Below, piece by piece: positions 1 through 8,668 of a DNA stretch of 64,000 nt. A program made the position numbers and the translations under genes. The notes under the pieces were generated by a model that was not told the origin of the DNA, ran no database searches, and worked only from the letters and a program-made list of their open reading frames with translations. Source of the stretch: CAWIJK01 sp963836375 (GTDB taxonomy: Bacteria; Actinomycetota; Acidimicrobiia; Acidimicrobiales; RAAP-2); contig CAWIJK010000002.1 of assembly GCA_963836375.1 (NCBI GenBank), positions 930,001-994,000 of the forward strand. Reading direction: 5' to 3'. Numbering within the stretch: position 1 is the stretch's first letter; each line of letters begins with the position of its first letter.

Positions 1-373
1 CCGACCGGTGGTAGGTCCCGATCAACGGGACCCGGGAGCGGGCCAAGCAGGCGTAGCCGAGGGCGGGAGCCATCGGTTCGTGCAGGTGGACGAGATCGGT
101 GTCGGCGTCACGGGTGAAGCGCAGGGCCCGCAACGCGGCGCCCGGCGAGAGCGAGACCGGGGCCACCGACCCGTTGGCCCGCAGCCCGGTCGAGCGCCCG
201 GCCACGAAGGTGGTGCCGTGCAGGCCGAGGGGCCGGTCGTCGGCCGGGGCCACGACGTAGACGTCGACCCCGATGTCGCCCAGGGCCCGGGCCAGTCCCT
301 CGACCTGTCCTTGGACCCCGCCGGGTCGAGAAAGGCTGTAGGGACAGACCATGGCCACCCGCACCGGGCTCAC
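1..373 (-). CDS. pimA: Phosphatidyl-myo-inositol mannosyltransferase PimA, N-terminal part (runs off window)
   Basis: This is the N-terminal ~124 residues of a GT4 glycosyltransferase, cut by the window edge. The start reads VRVAMVCPYSLSRPGGVQ, the GT-B opening with the glycine-rich GGVQ loop, and 'LVHLHEP' follows about residue 95. In the known pathway PimA moves mannose from GDP-mannose to phosphatidylinositol on the inner face of the membrane, the first committed step of PIM synthesis. The GTG start overlaps the stop of the acyltransferase gene by 4 bp (GTGA), so the two are translationally coupled. The function rests mainly on the neighbouring acyltransferase and PIP synthase genes, in the same order as in mycobacteria; a related GT4 enzyme cannot be excluded from this fragment. 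Confidence 0.85.
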   Translation of the reverse strand, partial: MSPVRVAMVCPYSLSRPGGVQGQVEGLARALGDIGVDVYVVAPADDRPLGLHGTTFVAGRSTGLRANGSVAPVSLSPGAALRALRFTRDADTDLVHLHEPMAPALGYACLARSRVPLIGTYHRS

Positions 374-1329
374 TGCCCGGGCGCCCGGTCGGCGGGCCCC
401 GGGCCGCCAGGCGGGGCCCAGCCGGGGTCGCTCGGCCAGTTGGGCTGGAACAGGTGCCACTGCTCGGGGTTTCGCCGGATGTAGCCCTCGAAGTGACGGG
501 CGATCTCCTGGGTGATCCGTCCCACGTCCTTGCGCAGCGGCCCGGTCCGCGCGGTGTCGATCGGGGCCGAGATCTCCCCGACGTGGTCGCGCCCGGGGCC
601 GCTGAACACCACCGCGGTGACCAGGGCGGCCCCGGTCCGCAAGGCCAGCGTGGCCGGCCCGGCCGGGAAGGTCGTGCGTTCGCCGAAGAACTCGACCTCG
701 ACCCCGTGTCCCTGGAGGTCACGGTCGCACAGGAGGCCTACCAGCAACCCGTCGCGCAGGGCCCGCAGGACGGCGCCCCCCGAATCGTGTCCCAGCGGGA
801 CGATGGTCAGGCCCATGGCCTGGCGCTGGGCGATGAACCACTCGAAGAGCTCGGGGGGCTCGATCACCTCGGCAACCGCGGTCATCGGATAGCCGTCGGC
901 CGCCAAGAAGGCCCCGCCCCACTCCCAGCTCCCGACGTGGGGGAGGGCCATCACGACCCCCTTGCCCTCGGCCATGGCCCCCTTGAGGTGCTCGTAGCCC
1001 GGGGCGATCCACATCCGCTGGGTGACCTCGGCCACGCTCGTCGTGGGTAGCCGGGCGCCCTCCACCCAGTAGCGGGCATAGGCGCGGAAGGCCCGGCGCG
1101 ACCAGCGCCGGACCAGCTCGGGGTCGGGTGCGACCACCGGGCTGGTGCTGGCCAGCACCCGCGTCAGGTGGTGGGCCGAGATCTCCCGGGGGCCGTTGCG
1201 ACGCCGGGCCATGACCTCGCCCACGACCGCCGCCGCCGCCTGGGCGGCCGGCTCAGGCAGGGCGCCGAGCAGCGTGCCGAGGGTCCGGTAGACGGCGTAG
1301 GTCGCCTTGGACTTCTCGAAACGCCCCAT
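370..1329 (-). CDS. patA: Phosphatidylinositol mannoside acyltransferase (LpxL/HtrB superfamily)
   Basis: A 319-residue member of the lysophospholipid/lipid A acyltransferase family. The HX4(D/E) catalytic motif is seen as H-V-G-S-W-E near residue 130. In actinomycetes this enzyme acylates the mannose of PIM1/PIM2 at the cytoplasmic membrane. It sits between the PIP synthase (24-bp gap) and pimA (4-bp GTGA overlap), the arrangement of the mycobacterial pgsA1-patA-pimA operon, which is why I prefer PatA over a generic lauroyl acyltransferase. ATG start; the Pro/Gly-rich C-terminus (about the last 25 residues) looks unstructured. Confidence 0.87.
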   Translation of the reverse strand: MGRFEKSKATYAVYRTLGTLLGALPEPAAQAAAAVVGEVMARRRNGPREISAHHLTRVLASTSPVVAPDPELVRRWSRRAFRAYARYWVEGARLPTTSVAEVTQRMWIAPGYEHLKGAMAEGKGVVMALPHVGSWEWGGAFLAADGYPMTAVAEVIEPPELFEWFIAQRQAMGLTIVPLGHDSGGAVLRALRDGLLVGLLCDRDLQGHGVEVEFFGERTTFPAGPATLALRTGAALVTAVVFSGPGRDHVGEISAPIDTARTGPLRKDVGRITQEIARHFEGYIRRNPEQWHLFQPNWPSDPGWAPPGGPGPADRAPGQ

Positions 1330-1353
1330 CGGTGGCTGGTCGGCGGGGGGTGC

Positions 1354-2253
1354 TCAGGCCCGGCGGCGACCGGACCCAGTGGCCCGGGCCCCGCGGCCGT
1401 TCTGGCGGTCGCGGGGCGGCCGGGCCCGGCGGGCCCGCCCGGTCCGGCTGGCCAGCGCCTCTTGGCGCCGGGCCCGCCAACGCCCCACTGGCTCGCCCGC
1501 CCGGCCCACCGTGCTGCGCGGGGCCGCGCCTTCCCGCCAGGCCCGCCAGCGCGACTCCACGCGTCCCTGGCGCCAGCGGGCTTGCCCGTCGCGGGTCGTC
1601 GACGCGGCGGCAAGGCCCGCTGCACCCTCTTCGGCCCGGAACGACGCCCGCACGTCCGCTGCGCTGCGGGCCGGGCCCTCGGCCGCCCGCCAGACCCGGA
1701 CGAAGCGCCCGACGGCGGTGGCCGTGGTCAGCGCGAGGAGGACCCACAGCACCGGCACGAGCAGCCACGAGGCGAGGAAGCCGACGCCGAGGAGGATCAT
1801 CCGCTCGGCCCGCTCCATGAGGCCGCCCTTGGCCGCCAATCCCAGGGCCTCGGCCTTGGCCCGCTCGTAGGAGACGAGCGAGCTGACCCCGACGATGGCC
1901 AGGGGCAGGAGGACCAGGTGCCCCTCGTGGACCGACACCAGGTACCACGCGACGCCGCCCATCACCACGATGTCGGCCACCCGGTCGGTCACCGAGTCGA
2001 AGAAGGCCCCCCGGACCGACGCCGTTCCCGCCGCCTTGGCCACCGGGCCGTCGAGCAGGTCGTGGAAGCCGGTGATGGCCAGGAGCGGCACGGCCAGCAA
2101 GAGATGCCCGGTGGCGACGGCCACCGCGGTACCGACGGCGAACACGAGCCCCGAGGCGGTCAACACGTCGGCGGTGACGCCATGGCGCACGAGGGTCTTG
2201 CCGACCGGACCGGTCGTCCGGTCCACCCCCTCGCGCCATCGGCCGTCGAACAT
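1354..2253 (-). CDS. pgsA: CDP-alcohol phosphatidyltransferase, phosphatidylinositol phosphate synthase
   Basis: A 299-residue integral membrane enzyme, expected to join CDP-diacylglycerol and inositol-1-phosphate to give PI-phosphate, the precursor of PI and PIMs. The CDP-alcohol signature is visible: D65-x2-D68-G69-x2-A72-K73-x8-G82-x3-D86-x3-D90. The usual Arg of 'AR' is Lys (K73). About five hydrophobic segments lie between residues 28 and 190. After ~215 comes an Arg-rich, low-complexity tail of about 80 residues not typical of the family. AAGGAG lies 7 nt before the ATG. It is first in the PIM operon; the tail could be partly non-conserved or affected by an undetected frameshift. Confidence 0.87.
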   Translation of the reverse strand: MFDGRWREGVDRTTGPVGKTLVRHGVTADVLTASGLVFAVGTAVAVATGHLLLAVPLLAITGFHDLLDGPVAKAAGTASVRGAFFDSVTDRVADIVVMGGVAWYLVSVHEGHLVLLPLAIVGVSSLVSYERAKAEALGLAAKGGLMERAERMILLGVGFLASWLLVPVLWVLLALTTATAVGRFVRVWRAAEGPARSAADVRASFRAEEGAAGLAAASTTRDGQARWRQGRVESRWRAWREGAAPRSTVGRAGEPVGRWRARRQEALASRTGRARRARPPRDRQNGRGARATGSGRRRA

Positions 2254-2574
2254 GCCCGCTCCTTGTCTCGGCCCGATGTGTCCCGGGCCGACGTGTCCGG
2301 ACCCCGGCTTCTCGGCCCGCCCTGCCGCCCCGACGGGGAGAACCGGACGGGTCCCGAGGCCCTCGGAGCCCGAGGCCCTCGAGAGGGATGAAACCCCGCT
2401 CCCGGTGGGGCTCGGGCCTCACCTCCAGGGTAGCACCGGGACCCCTGTGGCCCGGGTTGGGGCGACGCCGCGAGTGGCCCTCCCAGGCACGCCCGGGGCC
2501 GGCGCACGTATGCTCGACCGCGCGCGACGACCGACGGGCGGCCCGCCCGGTACGGCGCCGGAGGAGGTGCCAGC
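2254..2574. other. Divergent intergenic region with a 16-bp tandem repeat
   Basis: These 321 bp lie between the divergent PIP synthase and EF-G-like genes and should hold both promoters, though I cannot assign -35/-10 boxes confidently. A 16-bp unit, cccgaggccctcggag, occurs twice head to tail at 2353-2384 with two changes in the second copy. No convincing gene is seen. Confidence 0.5.
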
Positions 2575-4659
2575 GTGACCCCGTCACCGTCATCGATCCG
2601 CAACGTGGCCCTGGTGGGCCACCACGGCGCCGGCAAGACCACGCTGGCCGAGGCGCTCTTGGCGTCGGCCGGGGCGATCCCCCGGCAGGGCTCCGTCGAC
2701 CGTGGCACGACGGTGTGCGACTTCGAACCCGAAGAGGCGGCCCGCCAGCTGTCGGTCTCGGTGGCCATCGCCCCCTTCACGGTCGAGGGGGTGAAGGTCA
2801 ACCTGCTCGACGCGCCGGGCTACGCCGACTTCGCCGCCGAGATGCGCACGGCCCTTTCCCTGAGCGACCTGGCCGTGGTGGTGGTGAGCGCGACCGACGG
2901 CGTCCAGGCCCAGACCGAGGACGCCTGGCGTGCCGCGGCGGCACTCGGGATCCCCCGGGTGATCGTCATCGACAAGCTGGACCGGGAGCGGGCCGACTTC
3001 GACCGGGTGCTGGCCGAGGTCCGCAGCGCCTTCGGGGCCGGGGTGGCCCCGGTCGAGCTGCCGATCGGCGCCGAGTCGTCGTTTCGCGGGGTGATCGACC
3101 TGCTCGACGACAGCGCCACCCTCTACGACCTCGACGGTGGGCCGCCGGCCACCGGCACCGAGGGTCCCATCCCCGAGGACCTCGTGAACACCGAGCACGA
3201 GGTCCACGAGCAGCTGGTGGAGGGCATCGTGGTGGGTGACGACGACCTGATGGCCCGCTACCTCGACGGCGAGACGATCGGGCGCGACGAGCTCGAAGCC
3301 AGCCTGGCCGGGGGGGTCGCCTCGGGCTCGGTCTTCCCGGTGCTGTGCTGCTCGGGGGCCACCGGGGTGGGAATCGACCGGCTGGCCCGCCTCCTCGTCG
3401 AGCTCGGCCCCGCCCCGGGGTCCCGGGGGGCCCTGGCCGTCACCGCCGGCGATGCCACCACCGAGGTGGCCTGCGACCCGGCGGGGCCGCCACTGGCCGT
3501 CGTCTGCAAGACCCTGGCGGACCCCCACGCCGGGCGGATCTCATTGTGCAAGGTGGTGTCGGGCACCCTGCGGCCCGACATCATCCTCACCAACCCGCGG
3601 ACCCGCGACGACGAACGGCTGCACGTGCTCGAGACCCTGCGAGGGCACGAGACGGCTCCGGTCCAAGAAGCCGTGGCCGGTGACTTCGTGGCCGTGCCCC
3701 GGCTGACCAGCACCCGGACCGGCGACACGCTCGCCCCCAAGGGCACCCCGGTCGTCGTGGACCTCCCGGACCCGGACCCCCCGGCCCTGTCGGTGGCCGT
3801 CCGGCCGGCCTCGAGGGCCGACGACGACAAGCTCATGTCGGCACTGCAACGACTGGGCGAAGAGGACCCGGCCCTCACGGTGACCCGGGTGGACGAGACC
3901 CATCAGACCGTGCTCGGGGTGGCCGGTGAGGTGCACTTCGCGGTGACCCTCGAGCGCCTCGCCCGCAAATACTCGGTCAGCGTCGAGCGCGAGGACGTCC
4001 TGATCCCCTACCGCGAGACGGTCTCCAAGCCGGCGGCGGCCGAGGGCAAGCACAAGAAGCAGTCCGGCGGCCACGGCCAGTTCGGGGTCTGCCACCTGCG
4101 GATCGAACCGCTCGGGCGCGGCGGGGGCTTCGAGTTCCGCGACGAGGTGGTCGGCGGGGCCATCCCCCGCCAGTACATCCCGGCCGTCGAAAAGGGGGTG
4201 GCCGAGGCCATGGCGTCGGGCGGCGCCTTCGGGTACCCGGTGGTCGACGTCTCGGTGACCGTCGACGACGGCAAGTACCACTCGGTTGACTCCTCGGAGA
4301 TGAGCTTCAAGATGGCCGGTGCCCTCGCCTTCCGCGAGGCCCTGGCTAACGCGGGCCCCGTCCTGTTGGAGCCGGTATCGCGGCTCGAGGTGACCGTCCC
4401 GACCGATCTGCAAGGCGACGTCCTCGGCGACCTGCATGCACGTCGGGCCCGCATCCAGGGCACCGACACCGACGGTGACGGATTCCAGACGGTGGTGGCC
4501 CTCGTGCCGGCGGCGGAGCTCTCACGCTACGCGGTCGACCTGCGGGCCATCACCGGCGGCCGGGGTCGCTTCCGCAGCGAACCCGACCACTACGACCAGG
4601 TGCCCGAGCACCTGGTCTCGTCGCTGTCCCGGGCTTCCGGCGCGACCGCCCACACCTAA
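2575..4659 (+). CDS. Elongation factor G-like GTPase (EF-G2 type)
   Basis: A 694-residue translational GTPase of EF-G length. The P-loop reads GHHGAGKTT rather than the canonical GHIDAGKTT, G3 is DAPGYADF and G4 is IDKLD instead of NKMD. These differences and the single-copy divergent setting suggest the paralogous EF-G2/FusA2 group rather than the main translocase, which normally sits in the str operon. Domains follow in EF-G order: G domain (to ~275), domain II, domain III around 'EEDPALTV', domain IV ending near 'GYPVVDVSV', domain V. GTG start with GGAGGAGG upstream. The true role (ribosome recycling, stress or neither) cannot be read from sequence. Confidence 0.85.
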   Translation: MTPSPSSIRNVALVGHHGAGKTTLAEALLASAGAIPRQGSVDRGTTVCDFEPEEAARQLSVSVAIAPFTVEGVKVNLLDAPGYADFAAEMRTALSLSDLAVVVVSATDGVQAQTEDAWRAAAALGIPRVIVIDKLDRERADFDRVLAEVRSAFGAGVAPVELPIGAESSFRGVIDLLDDSATLYDLDGGPPATGTEGPIPEDLVNTEHEVHEQLVEGIVVGDDDLMARYLDGETIGRDELEASLAGGVASGSVFPVLCCSGATGVGIDRLARLLVELGPAPGSRGALAVTAGDATTEVACDPAGPPLAVVCKTLADPHAGRISLCKVVSGTLRPDIILTNPRTRDDERLHVLETLRGHETAPVQEAVAGDFVAVPRLTSTRTGDTLAPKGTPVVVDLPDPDPPALSVAVRPASRADDDKLMSALQRLGEEDPALTVTRVDETHQTVLGVAGEVHFAVTLERLARKYSVSVEREDVLIPYRETVSKPAAAEGKHKKQSGGHGQFGVCHLRIEPLGRGGGFEFRDEVVGGAIPRQYIPAVEKGVAEAMASGGAFGYPVVDVSVTVDDGKYHSVDSSEMSFKMAGALAFREALANAGPVLLEPVSRLEVTVPTDLQGDVLGDLHARRARIQGTDTDGDGFQTVVALVPAAELSRYAVDLRAITGGRGRFRSEPDHYDQVPEHLVSSLSRASGATAHT

Positions 4660-4694
4660 GGGCCCGGGAGGCCCGAGACGGCGGGCGGTGCGGT

Positions 4695-5204
4695 TCAGGC
4701 GGGCCAGGCGGCGTGGAGGGCCGCCCAGGCGTCGGCCAGGGACTCGGGGAGGACCCGGGTGCCACCGATGCTGGTCATGAAGTTGGTGTCACCGGCCCAG
4801 CGGGGCACGGCGTGGAGGTGGAGGTGCTGGGGGATCCCGGCCCCCGCCGCCCGGCCCAGGTTGGCCCCGAGGTTGAGGCCGTCGGGCCGGTAGGCGGCCC
4901 CCAGGGCGTCCGCCGCGGCCCCGGTGGTCGCCCACAGCTCGGCGGACTCGGCCGGGGTGAGCTCGTCGAGCCCCTCCAGGTGGCGCACCGGCAGCACCAG
5001 CAGATGCCCGCTGGCGTAGGGGTAGAGGTTGAGCACGGCCAGGGTCAGCTCACCGCGCCAGACAACCCCGTTGTCCGTCGACGGTGGCCCGCTCGCCGCG
5101 ATGCGACAGAACACGCAGTCGTCGGCCCCACCGGCGCGATCGGCCTCGGTGGCCCCCACCACGTACTCCCGGCGCCAGCCAGCCCACAGCTGCTCGAGCG
5201 ACAC
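4695..5204 (-). CDS. HIT family protein, probable Ap4A phosphorylase/hydrolase
   Basis: A 169-residue histidine-triad protein. The nucleotide-binding/catalytic HxHxH motif is H127-L-H129-L-H131, followed by AVPRW. C30-V-F-C33 near the N-terminus, with later His residues, matches the zinc-binding pair of the GalT-like Ap4A branch. The mycobacterial neighbour at this position (Rv2613c) is a diadenosine tetraphosphate phosphorylase, so the same activity is inferred. The GTG start lies 3 bp downstream of the thrS stop, so it is in the thrS transcription unit. In mycobacteria the next gene is PIP synthase; here the EF-G-like gene intervenes on the other strand. Confidence 0.88.
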   Translation of the reverse strand: MSLEQLWAGWRREYVVGATEADRAGGADDCVFCRIAASGPPSTDNGVVWRGELTLAVLNLYPYASGHLLVLPVRHLEGLDELTPAESAELWATTGAAADALGAAYRPDGLNLGANLGRAAGAGIPQHLHLHAVPRWAGDTNFMTSIGGTRVLPESLADAWAALHAAWPA

Positions 5205-5207
5205 CGC

Positions 5208-7208
5208 TCAGCCCGCCGGCGTCCCGGCGCGCTTGGCCGCCACATCGGCGGCCATCTCGGCCAGGAGGTCCTCGACCGCCACCCCACGCTCGGGCCGCTC
5301 CGAACCCCGCCGGTTCACCCCCACGGTGCCGGCGCCGACGTCGTCGTCGCCGACCACGAGCACGTAGGGGACCTTGTGCAGCTTGGCCTTGCGGATCCGG
5401 GCCTTGAGCGGCTCGTCGGCTGCGTCGGCGGCGGCCCGGAATCCCGCAGCCACCAGCCGGTCGGCCAGGGCCCGGGCGTAGGGCTCGTTCTCGTCGCGCA
5501 CGGCCAGGACCCGGGCCTGCTCGGGAGCGAGCCAAGTGGGCAGGGCCCCGGCATAGTGCTCGAGCAGGACGGCGAAGAACCGCTCCACCGAGCCGAACAG
5601 GGCGCGGTGGATCATGATCGGCCGGTGCCGCTCGTTGTCGGCCCCGATGTACTCGAGCCCGAAGCGCTGGGGGAGCTGGAAGTCGAGCTGGATGGTCGAC
5701 ATCTGCCAGGTCCGGCCGATGGCGTCGCGGGCCTGGACCGAGATCTTGGGGCCGTAGAAGGCCCCACCCCCTTCGTCCATCACCAGCTCGAGGTCCCGGG
5801 CGCCGGCCACCGAGCGCAGGGTCTCGGTCGCCTCGTCCCACTCGGCATCGCTGCCGACGGCCTTGTCCTCCGGCTTGGTGGAGAGCTCGAGATAGAAGTC
5901 CGACAGCCCGTAGTCCTGGAGCAGGTCGAGGACGAACGTCAAGAGCGAGTCGAGCTCGGCGGCCATCTGGTCACGGGTGCAGAAGATGTGGGCATCGTCT
6001 TGGGTCATGCCGCGGACCCGGGTCAGCCCGTGCACGACGCCCGACTTCTCGTAGCGGTAGACGGTGCCGAACTCGAAGAGCCGCAGCGGCAGCTCGCGAT
6101 ACGAGCGCTGGCGGCTCCGGTAGATCAGGATGTGGAACGGGCAGTTCATCGGCTTGAGGTAGTAGTCGGTGCCCCCGTCGAGCTCCATCGGCGGGTACAT
6201 GCTCTCGGCGAACCAGTCCAGGTGCCCCGACTCCTCGAAGAGGTCGGACTTGGTGATATGGGGCGAGTAGACGAACTCGTAGCCCCCGGCCGCGTGCTGC
6301 TGGCGCGAGTAGTCCTCCATCAGGCGGCGGACGATGCCACCCTTGGGGTGAAAGACGGCCAGGCCCGATCCGATCTCGGCCGGGAACGAGAACAGGTCGA
6401 GCTCGGCCCCGAGCTTGCGGTGGTCACGGCGCTCGGCCTCCTCCAGGCGGTGGAGGTGCTCGTTGAGGGCCTTCTCGGACTCCCAGGCGGTGCCGTAGAT
6501 GCGCTGGAGCTGGGGACGCTTCTCATCTCCCCGCCAGTAGGCGCCGGCCACCCGCATCAGCTTGAAGTGGCCCAGCCGCGACGTCGACGGGACGTGGGGG
6601 CCCCGGCACAGGTCGGTGAACGTCGGCGCATTCCAGTAGGTCGAGACGACCGCTCCTGCGCCCGGGCTCCCCCCGGCCGGTCCAGCGTCCACCTCCTCTG
6701 CACCGCGCCCGACCGCCTCGATGATCTCGCGCTTGAAGGGCTGGTCACCGAAGATGGCCAGGCCCTCGTCGATGGTGTGCTCATGGCGTTCGAAGGGCTG
6801 GTCCTCGGCCATGATCTCGCGCATGGTGGCCTCGATCCGGCCGAGGTCCTCGTCGCTGAAGTGCGCCCCACCGGGCAACTCGAAGTCGTAGTAGAAGCCG
6901 TCTTCGATCACCGGGCCGATGGCGTAACGCGCGCCCGGCCACAGCCGGAGCACGGCCTGGGCCAGGACGTGGGCGGTGGAGTGGCGCAGCACCTCGCGCC
7001 CGGCCTCTTGGGTGGTGGTCACGATGGCGACCGAGGCCCCGTCGGCCAGCTCGCTCGACAGGTCGATCAGGTGGCCGTCGACCGCGGCCGCCACCGCATC
7101 TTTGGCCAAGCGGGGTCCGATCGACGACGCCAGGTCCAGAGCCGTCGAGCCGGCGGCCAACTCCTTGGTGGAGCCGTCGGGGAGCCGGACCGTCACGGTC
7201 GCCGCCAT
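5208..7208 (-). CDS. thrS: Threonyl-tRNA synthetase
   Basis: A 666-residue class II aminoacyl-tRNA synthetase charging tRNA-Thr. An N-terminal TGS domain (residues 1-60, 'VTVRLPDGSTKEL') is followed by the editing domain with H-S-T-A-H near residue 80 and by 'YYDFELPGGAHFS'. The catalytic core has 'LKPMNCPFHI' carrying the zinc-ligand Cys, then motif 2 'RYEKSGVVHGLTRVRGMTQDDAH', of which only the RVRG core is diagnostic. The C-terminal anticodon-binding domain begins about residue 560. An approximately 20-residue Gly/Pro/Ala insert follows the editing domain. GGAGGG lies upstream of the ATG. It heads the thrS-HIT unit. Confidence 0.95.
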   Translation of the reverse strand: MAATVTVRLPDGSTKELAAGSTALDLASSIGPRLAKDAVAAAVDGHLIDLSSELADGASVAIVTTTQEAGREVLRHSTAHVLAQAVLRLWPGARYAIGPVIEDGFYYDFELPGGAHFSDEDLGRIEATMREIMAEDQPFERHEHTIDEGLAIFGDQPFKREIIEAVGRGAEEVDAGPAGGSPGAGAVVSTYWNAPTFTDLCRGPHVPSTSRLGHFKLMRVAGAYWRGDEKRPQLQRIYGTAWESEKALNEHLHRLEEAERRDHRKLGAELDLFSFPAEIGSGLAVFHPKGGIVRRLMEDYSRQQHAAGGYEFVYSPHITKSDLFEESGHLDWFAESMYPPMELDGGTDYYLKPMNCPFHILIYRSRQRSYRELPLRLFEFGTVYRYEKSGVVHGLTRVRGMTQDDAHIFCTRDQMAAELDSLLTFVLDLLQDYGLSDFYLELSTKPEDKAVGSDAEWDEATETLRSVAGARDLELVMDEGGGAFYGPKISVQARDAIGRTWQMSTIQLDFQLPQRFGLEYIGADNERHRPIMIHRALFGSVERFFAVLLEHYAGALPTWLAPEQARVLAVRDENEPYARALADRLVAAGFRAAADAADEPLKARIRKAKLHKVPYVLVVGDDDVGAGTVGVNRRGSERPERGVAVEDLLAEMAADVAAKRAGTPAG

Positions 7209-7525
7209 CTCGTCACCCTCCGTTCGTCGTGCCGTGTGCTGGGTCCTGCCGTGTGCTGGGTCCTGGCGTGTGCTGGGTCGTCCGTGTGCGTGTCGGCTTG
7301 GCCGGGGTCGGCGGACGGGAACCGCCGGCGGGCGGGGTCGGACGAGCCCCGCCGGGGGCCCCGGGCCATCCGGCCCGGGTCAGGCGGTCGTCGTGGAACG
7401 GCGCCGGGCGCCGTCGGGACGACGCTCCGAAGGGGTGCGGGCCGGTTCCACACCGAAGAGCGTACCGCCTGGGCGACGGCGGCCCGGGGGACGGCGGCGG
7501 ACCCGGTCTCGGCCGACCGCCCCGT
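7209..7525. repeat. Intergenic region with three tandem 17-bp repeats (7231-7281)
   Basis: These 317 bp separate mshC and thrS and hold no supported gene. A 17-bp unit, gccgtgtgctgggtcct, is repeated at 7231-7247 and 7248-7264 exactly, at 7265-7281 with two changes, and a partial copy follows. The array lies about 20 bp upstream of the thrS start, where a leader or regulator-binding site would be expected. I see no T-box structure or obvious terminator. The frameshifted reading of mshC runs through this region, but its sequence here looks non-coding. Confidence 0.6.
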
Positions 7526-8661
7526 TCAGAGGCTGACGCCGAGCAGGGCGGCGGCCGCGGCCACCGGCTGGCCGACGGCCGCCCGCTCGTCCAGCTCGGC
7601 CAGCGCGCCGGGGGTGTCCAGGTCGTCGTCGAGACGCCAGCGCACGGCCTCGAGGGCGGGGTCCCGGCCGGTCGCTGCCGACTCCCCCCCGAACCCCGCC
7701 AGGCGGCCAGGCGGGCGGCAGCGGCCGGCAGATCGTCGGGGCCCCACTCCCAGTCCGAGCGGTAGTGATGGGCCAGCAGGGCGAGGCGGACGGCCATCGG
7801 CTCGCACTCCTTCACCAGGTCGCTCACGAAGACGAGGTTGCCGAGCGACTTGGACATCTTCTCGCCGCCCAACCCGACCAGGCCGACGTGCATCCAGTGG
7901 CTGACGAAAGGTTGGCCGGTGACCGACTCGGACTGGGCCGTCTCGCACTCGTGGTGGGGGAAGACGAGGTCTCGGCCACCCCCGTGCACGTCCACGGTCA
8001 CCCCGAGCTCGCGCAGGGCCAACGCCGAGCACTCGACGTGCCAGCCCGGCCGACCCGGTCCCCAGCGCGACTCCCAGGATGGCTCATCGGCCAACGAAGG
8101 CTGCCAGAGCACGAAGTCGAGCGGGTCCCGCTTGTTGGGGTCGTCGGGGTTGCCCCCGTGCTCGGCGGCCAGGGCCAGCATCGAAAAGCGGTCCAGATGA
8201 CTGAGGTCACCGAAGCCGGCGAAGCTCGAGACGTCGAAGTAGACGGCCCCGCCGGACTGGTAGGCGTTCCCCCGCTGCAAGGCGGCGCCGACCAACGACA
8301 AGATGTCCGAGATGGCCGAGGTGGCCCGCGGCTCGCTGAACACGGGCAGCAGCCCGAGCGCCTCCATGTCGCTGTCGAAGCGGGCCATCTCCTCAGCCGC
8401 CAGGTCCAGGTAGTGCACGCCGAGCTCGCGGGCCTTGCGCAGGATGTCGTCGTCGACGTCGGTGACGTTGCGCACGCACGCCGTCTCGTGACCGAGGTCG
8501 CGGAGCCGGCGCTGGAGGACGTCGAAGGCCAGGTAGACCGCGGCGTGGCCGAGATGGGCCGAGTCGTACGGAGTGATCCCGCAGGTGTAGATCTTGACCA
8601 GCGGCGGTGGTGCGAACGGAACCACCGCGCGCTTGGCCGTGTCGTAGAGCCGCATCCCCAT
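7526..8661 (-). CDS. mshC: Cysteine:GlcN-inositol ligase MshC (one frameshift)
   Basis: A cysteinyl-tRNA-synthetase-like enzyme that ligates cysteine to GlcN-Ins in mycothiol biosynthesis. The HIGH-like motif is in TPYDSAHLGHA near residue 35 and KMSKS is exact in 'GGEKMSKSLGN'. The protein lacks the CysRS tRNA-binding C-terminus, and 'TPYDSAHLGHA' is the MshC form. The frame breaks at the G7 run (plus-strand C7, 7684-7690). Adding one base restores the continuation 'DPALEAVRWRLDDDLDTPGA' to a stop at 7526, giving about 378 residues. Without it the frame runs to 7213 through unrelated sequence. ATG at 8661 follows GAGCGGG. A homopolymer sequencing error is more likely than loss of an essential thiol pathway gene. 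Confidence 0.85.
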
Positions 8662-8668
8662 GGCCCGC

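Noticed and set aside
2353..2384. CRISPR-like array
   Set aside because: Only two adjacent 16-bp copies without spacers; a simple tandem duplication.
7213..7525. mshC reading to 7213 without a frameshift
   Set aside because: That tail is Pro/Arg/Thr-rich, passes through tandem repeats and lacks MshC similarity; the alternative frame is MshC-like to 7526.
4713..7904. 1063-codon plus-strand open frame
   Set aside because: It runs antisense through HIT, thrS and mshC, whose protein motifs are unmistakable; long shadow frames are expected at this GC.
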